From assembly GCA_945866305.1 (NCBI GenBank), contig CAMBGS010000007.1, positions 1-38,662 of the forward strand: a stretch of DNA of 38,662 nucleotides, read 5' to 3'. The stretch is from Bifidobacterium breve. GTDB lineage: Bacteria; Actinomycetota; Actinomycetes; Nanopelagicales; Nanopelagicaceae. Below the pieces are notes generated by a model. That model saw only the letters and a list, made by a program, of their open reading frames with translations, was not told the DNA's origin and did not search any database. The translations under genes and the position numbers were made by a program. Positions 35,168 through 38,662 of this stretch are shown piece after piece; position 1 is the first letter of the stretch, and the number at the start of each line of letters is the position of its first letter.

Positions 35168-35401
35168 ATGTCAGTTCAAGCATTTATTTTGATTCAAACT
35201 GAAGTCGGTAAAGCTTCCAGCGTCGCCAAATCGGTCTCTGCAATTGCGGGAGTAACTCTCGCTGAAGGTGTTACTGGTCCGTACGATGTGATCATGCGCG
35301 CCGAGGCACCTTCAATGGAAGAGTTTGGCCGCACCATATTGTCTAAGGTTCAGGCTGTGGCGGGTATTACACGTACGTTGACTTGCCCGGTTACATACTA
35401 A
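35168..35401 (+). CDS. Stand-alone Lrp/AsnC ligand-binding (RAM) domain protein
   Basis: The 77-residue protein consists only of the alpha-beta RAM domain of Lrp/AsnC regulators (SVQAFILIQTEVGKASSVAKS, then GVTGPYDVIMRAEAPSMEEFG and VAGITRTLTCPVTY). The DNA-binding helix-turn-helix is absent; the gene has its own ATG, so this is not an obvious truncation. Such proteins form oligomers that may bind amino acids. It lies divergently from thiL and converges on ddl with 7 bases between stops. Related small proteins occur next to thiL/ddl in other actinobacteria as far as I recall. Confidence 0.88.
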   Translation: MSVQAFILIQTEVGKASSVAKSVSAIAGVTLAEGVTGPYDVIMRAEAPSMEEFGRTILSKVQAVAGITRTLTCPVTY

Positions 35402-35408
35402 TTAACTT

Positions 35409-36476
35409 TTAATTACCAAGGACTCCATTATTGCGCGTTAGCGCACTCTTCAATAAGTGACTGATCACATCGGTATACGCAACGCCGGTGGCAGCCCACA
35501 TCTTTGGAAAGACTGATGTAGAAGTAAATCCTGGCATTGTATTTAACTCGTTAATAATTACTTCACCATTTGGGGTCAAGAAAAAGTCGACTCGCGCCAG
35601 ACCAGCACAACCAAGTGAGATAAAGGCATCTACCGCCTTGGCACGTATTTCATCACTTATCTTTTGATCAATTGGTGCGGGTAGTTCGATGGTTGTAGCG
35701 CCATCCAAATACTTGGCTTCAAAATCATAAAATTCATATTTAGCGTCAATCTTTATTCGCCCTACAAGCGATGCTTTTGGGACACCATCTATTTCTAGAA
35801 CAGCACACTCGATTTCTGAACCACGAATTTCTTGCTCAACCAGCGCTTTGGTATCAAATTTGTATGCTTCTTTGAGTGCATCCGCTAATTGCCCGGCAGA
35901 TTTAACTTTGGTTGTTCCGCGTGATGAACCACCACGTGCTGGCTTAACAAATACCGGATAACCAAGTTGATCAGCCGCCTTTTGAATATCTGCAGAGCCC
36001 CTTTGCCATTCACTTTGACGAACTACGAACCCTGCAGCGACTTTAATTCCATGCGAGGCAAAGATTGGCTTCGCAAAAGATTTATCCATTGCAACGGCAG
36101 ATGCTAAAACGCCAGAACCAACATATGGAATATCCGCGATTTCTAGCAATCCTTGAATCGTGCCATCTTCGCCGTAAGGTCCGTGCAGTAAAGGAAATGC
36201 GATATCAATATCTAGATTCTTTCCTTCTGCGCTAAATCCATCGACGCTCAGTGCTACAGATATTCCCTCGTTAGGAATGGTCGGCAGCACTCCATCTTTA
36301 AGAGCAAGTGCGTAATTATCTGGAAGTAGAAACCATCTCCCGCTCTTGCTAATGCCAATCAAAATAGGCTGATATTTAATCCGATCAATCGCTGCAAGAA
36401 CACCTGCTGCAGAAATGCAAGATATTTCGTGTTCGCTCGAGCGTCCACCGCAGATTATTGCTACCCGTTGCTTCAT
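35409..36476 (-). CDS. ddl: D-alanine--D-alanine ligase
   Basis: The 355-residue ATP-grasp enzyme makes D-Ala-D-Ala for peptidoglycan. Visible blocks are CGGRSSEHEISCISA at the N-terminus, LLHGPYGEDGTIQGLLE, YVGSGVLASAVAMDKSFAK, VKPARGGSSRGTTKV, EIECAVLEIDG and the Mg-binding INELNTMPGFTSTSVFP. The ATG overlaps the gpsA stop by 4 bases, so gpsA and ddl are probably coupled. Confidence 0.97.
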   Translation of the reverse strand: MKQRVAIICGGRSSEHEISCISAAGVLAAIDRIKYQPILIGISKSGRWFLLPDNYALALKDGVLPTIPNEGISVALSVDGFSAEGKNLDIDIAFPLLHGPYGEDGTIQGLLEIADIPYVGSGVLASAVAMDKSFAKPIFASHGIKVAAGFVVRQSEWQRGSADIQKAADQLGYPVFVKPARGGSSRGTTKVKSAGQLADALKEAYKFDTKALVEQEIRGSEIECAVLEIDGVPKASLVGRIKIDAKYEFYDFEAKYLDGATTIELPAPIDQKISDEIRAKAVDAFISLGCAGLARVDFFLTPNGEVIINELNTMPGFTSTSVFPKMWAATGVAYTDVISHLLKSALTRNNGVLGN

Positions 36477-37474
36477 CGAATGAAGTTCTCTGCTTGTGTT
36501 GTTATCTCCATTAAACGTTGCAGCGCCGCATCGGGGGTGAGTGAACCGTTGACAATATCTGCAACGGATTCAATGACCGGAACTTCAATTCCAACGCGAT
36601 GGGCGATTTCAACAATTGCTCCTGCAGAAGAAACGCCCTCAACGGTTTTCTCCCACTGTCCAAGCGCAACTTCCATCGATCGCGTACTTCCTAAGAGTTC
36701 GCCGAAAGTTCGATTGCGCGACAGTGGTGAACCACAAGTTGCAACCAGGTCCCCCATGCCTGCCAGTCCTGCAGCGCTCAGTGGATCTGCGCCATGCGCA
36801 GCGCATAAACGTGCGACTTCATTAAGTCCGCGAGTGATCAGCATCGCTTGGGTGTTTTCTCCGAAACCCATTCCGATTGAGATACCAACAGCGAGTGCAA
36901 TAACATTTTTAATAGCACCGGCCAATTCGCAGCCGAGTAAATCCACTGATGTGTAAACGCGGTAGTAAGGCGTGCGAAACAACTCGCGTACTTCTTCAGA
37001 TGTAGCCTGATTAGTGGCTGCCGCTACGGCACCAGCAGGTTGGCGAAGAATGAGTTCATCGGCCAAGTTTGGTCCTGTAATAAGCGCGATACGGTGCTTG
37101 CCAATTACATCTTCCATAACTTCGGTCATGCGCATCTGAGATGTAATCTCAATACCTTTTAGGGTACTAATTATCAAGCAGTCATTTGTAAAGTGCGGCT
37201 TCCAAAGTTGCAATGTGGCGCGCAGCTGTTGTGAAGGAATCGCTAGCACATAATTTTTACTGAAGGCAAAGGCTTCATCCAAGTCGGTTGTAGCGCGTAA
37301 TTCACTTGGCAAAACATTCTGGCCAATGTATTTAGAGTTTGTGTGCTTGGTGTTAATTTCATTTACAACATCTTCTTTGCGACCCCAAAGCAGGACTTCA
37401 TTTCCGGCATCACAGAGCACCTGCGCAAGGGTGGAACCCCAAGCGCCTGCTCCGAACACCGATACTTTGCTCAT
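36473..37474 (-). CDS. gpsA: Glycerol-3-phosphate dehydrogenase [NAD(P)+]
   Basis: The 333-residue enzyme makes sn-glycerol 3-phosphate from dihydroxyacetone phosphate for phospholipid synthesis. It begins MSKVSVFGAGAWGSTLAQVL (GxGxxG), with STLKGIE, ALITGPNLADEL and the catalytic-lysine helix GCELAGAIKNVIALAVGI. It feeds G3P to acylation, and a PlsC-type acyltransferase is encoded 20 bases upstream. The plsC-gpsA-ddl order is typical of actinobacteria. Confidence 0.97.
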   Translation of the reverse strand: MSKVSVFGAGAWGSTLAQVLCDAGNEVLLWGRKEDVVNEINTKHTNSKYIGQNVLPSELRATTDLDEAFAFSKNYVLAIPSQQLRATLQLWKPHFTNDCLIISTLKGIEITSQMRMTEVMEDVIGKHRIALITGPNLADELILRQPAGAVAAATNQATSEEVRELFRTPYYRVYTSVDLLGCELAGAIKNVIALAVGISIGMGFGENTQAMLITRGLNEVARLCAAHGADPLSAAGLAGMGDLVATCGSPLSRNRTFGELLGSTRSMEVALGQWEKTVEGVSSAGAIVEIAHRVGIEVPVIESVADIVNGSLTPDAALQRLMEITTQAENFIR

Positions 37475-37494
37475 CGCTTCTTTACCCTCGCTCG

Positions 37495-38274
37495 TTAACG
37501 CTTTTTCTTCTTAAAGTTGCCAGTGCGCGGCAAGTCTGAATTATGTGGGTCAAAGATTACTTCAGGGCGCTTCTCACCACGAATTCCCTCGAGTAGCGTG
37601 GTTATTTCCCGCATAACTTTGGCGGTGGCTTCAATTAAGGCTTGCGGATCATCTCCTTTACCGTACCAAGGCGAAAGATCGACCGGTTTGCCCGCAACTA
37701 TGGTGATGCGTGTGCGCGGAAATAATTTAATTCTCTTTGAGTAAGTTGGCATCAAGATTTGTGAACCCCATTGCGCTACTGGAATCACTGGAGTATTTGT
37801 AGTCAACGCCAATCTTGCCAGCCCAGTTTTCGCAATCATCGGCCAATGATCCAAATCTCTCGTTAGCGTTCCTTCGGGATACACGCCAAGTAAATGCCCG
37901 GCTTCTAAAAGTCGTTTGGCATGGTCTACCGCCTTGCCGGCATTAGGGGTTTCGCGCTCAACCGGAACTTGTCCCGCAGCCAGAATAATTCTGCCGATGA
38001 TTGGAACTTTAAATACGCCAACCTTGCCTAAATAGCGTGGGGCTCGGCCATTCCTAAAGAGAAAATGAGTCAAATTCAAAACATCGAAATATGACAGGTG
38101 ATTATTTGCAACGATGACCGCGCCAGTTTTGGGGATGTTCTCTGCACCAATCCAGGTTCGCTTAGTAATTAGACTGATAAGTGGAATCAGGATTCCTGCG
38201 CAAATCTTATATGTGCGGTTTGTGCCATATGGATAACCGGTTGGTGGCGCATATGAAACTCGCATTTCAGCCAT
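37495..38274 (-). CDS. 1-acyl-sn-glycerol-3-phosphate acyltransferase (PlsC family)
   Basis: The protein has one N-terminal hydrophobic segment (about 22-38), the HX4D catalytic motif NHLSYFD (H59, D64), and YPEGTLTRD, the phosphate-binding block. It acylates lysophosphatidic acid or a similar acceptor at the membrane. The C-terminus is basic (FKKKKR). The ORF track starts at TTG 38280; the ATG at 38274 (259 residues) is preferred because TAAGAT lies exactly 6 nt upstream and no Shine-Dalgarno exists. It is separated from hupB by a strong terminator. Confidence 0.92.
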   Translation of the reverse strand: MAEMRVSYAPPTGYPYGTNRTYKICAGILIPLISLITKRTWIGAENIPKTGAVIVANNHLSYFDVLNLTHFLFRNGRAPRYLGKVGVFKVPIIGRIILAAGQVPVERETPNAGKAVDHAKRLLEAGHLLGVYPEGTLTRDLDHWPMIAKTGLARLALTTNTPVIPVAQWGSQILMPTYSKRIKLFPRTRITIVAGKPVDLSPWYGKGDDPQALIEATAKVMREITTLLEGIRGEKRPEVIFDPHNSDLPRTGNFKKKKR

Positions 38275-38280
38275 AACCAA

Positions 38281-38286
38281 ATCTTA
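38281..38286 (-). promoter_or_regulatory. -10 box of leaderless promoter for the plsC-gpsA-ddl unit
   Basis: Minus-strand TAAGAT is followed by TTGGTT and the ATG at 38274. It sits just after the hupB terminator. Confidence 0.5.
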
Positions 38287-38297
38287 GTGGGCAAAGA

Positions 38298-38331
38298 AAA
38301 ACTGGGGCCAGCAATCGCTGACCCCAGTTTT
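38298..38331 (-). terminator. Rho-independent terminator of hupB
   Basis: On the minus strand, AAAACTGGGG-T-CAGC pairs with GCTG-G-CCCCAGTTTT around a GATT loop, 15 pairs including one U-G wobble, followed by a T-run (TTTTTC). This is the clearest intrinsic terminator in the window; its A/T flanks could allow function in both directions. Confidence 0.85.
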
Positions 38332-38362
38332 AGAACTTTCTAAAGAAGTTCTAAGAAGTGAA

Positions 38363-38662
38363 TTACTTACGCTTCTTAGCTGCTGGCTTCTTCTTAGCAA
38401 CCTTCTTCTTAGCTGCTGGCTTCTTCTTAGCTGCTGGCTTCTTCTTAGCAGCCTTCTTTGCAACTGGCTTTGCCTTAGCAACTGGCTTTGGTTCTGGCTT
38501 TGGAGCAGGTCCTAGCTTGCGCTCACCTGAGATGACATCCTTCAAACCCTTTGCAGGCAAGAAGCGAGCCTTCTTTGAAGCCTTGATCTTGATTGTTTCG
38601 CCAGTGAATGGGTTACGTCCCATGCGAGCCTTGCGATCAACCTTCTTGAACTTACCGAAATC
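38363..38662 (-). CDS. hupB: DNA-binding protein HU with basic C-terminal tail (5' end outside window)
   Basis: Translating to the window edge adds 13 residues (DFGKFKKVDRKAR) before the ORF-track Met, giving GRNPFTGETIKIKASKKARFLPAKGLK, the second half of an HU domain including the DNA-wrapping beta arm. A tail of about 50 residues rich in Lys, Ala and Pro follows (KPAAKK-type repeats), as in actinobacterial HupB. The first roughly 45 residues and the start lie outside the window. HU bends DNA and compacts the nucleoid; the tail resembles histone H1 tails. A strong terminator follows. Confidence 0.95.
   Translation of the reverse strand, partial: DFGKFKKVDRKARMGRNPFTGETIKIKASKKARFLPAKGLKDVISGERKLGPAPKPEPKPVAKAKPVAKKAAKKKPAAKKKPAAKKKVAKKKPAAKKRK
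38373..38441 (-). repeat. 18-bp repeats within the hupB tail
   Basis: Three identical copies of TTCTTAGCTGCTGGCTTC (plus-strand reading) occur at 38373-38390, 38406-38423 and 38424-38441, the last two in tandem. Each encodes one KPAAKK-type unit. Identity at third codon positions points to recent duplication, so tail length may vary among strains. Confidence 0.85.

Overview
This is a compact bacterial chromosome segment of moderate to low G+C. Almost every stretch is coding, intergenic gaps are mostly under 40 bases, and no mobile element, CRISPR array, tRNA, rRNA or phage gene was seen. Gene content and order are actinobacterial: a SepIVA-like protein, DUF3093, DUF4193 and DUF3159 proteins, an amtB-glnK-ffh cluster, HU with a Lys/Ala/Pro tail, and a paired TrkA locus. 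The low G+C, tiny spacers, many 4-base gene overlaps and several missing syntenic neighbours suggest a genome-streamlined aquatic actinobacterium (for example the freshwater acI/Nanopelagicales group). That placement is inference; no marker-gene search was possible.

Left part (1-6.3 kb): the 5' two thirds of aconitase, preceded by a perfect 18-bp palindrome; a TrmA/RumA-type RNA methyltransferase divergent from two overlapping TrkA-type K+ regulators; then DUF3159 membrane protein, dUTPase and a PaaI-like thioesterase on the minus strand, a DUF3093 protein on plus and a DUF4193 zinc-ribbon protein on minus. Next (6.4-11 kb) is the tightly overlapped unit miaB-miaA-dapF-hflX: tRNA A37 prenylation and methylthiolation, lysine/peptidoglycan precursor synthesis, and a ribosome-associated GTPase. 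At 11-16.4 kb are a class II glutamine amidotransferase, an acyl-ACP desaturase, then trmD-rimM-khpA-rpsP and ffh. At 16.5-28 kb are glnK-amtB with putative nitrogen-control sites, ftsY, smc, rnc, rpmF, DUF177, sepIVA, coaD, rsmD and recG. At 28-33.7 kb is a complete cytochrome bd module, cydABDC. The right end holds rpmB, thiL, a stand-alone Lrp/AsnC ligand-binding domain protein, ddl, gpsA, plsC, a strong terminator and the 3' part of hupB.

Functionally, the genes cover ribosome maturation and tRNA modification (rimM, trmD, rsmD, miaAB, rpsP, rpmF, rpmB), SRP targeting (ffh, ftsY), chromosome organisation (smc, hupB), envelope precursors and lipids (dapF, ddl, gpsA, plsC, desaturase), ammonium uptake (amtB, glnK) and microaerobic respiration (cydABDC). 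I see no novel multi-gene system. The most notable signals are regulatory: a recurrent TANNNT box placed 6-7 nt before the start codon of ten genes (leaderless transcription), an apparent CTG start for rnc, GlnR-like boxes before amtB, an acnA operator-like palindrome, and a near-perfect hairpin between glnK and ffh. Several ORF-track starts are corrected below from overlaps, Shine-Dalgarno sites or leaderless boxes.
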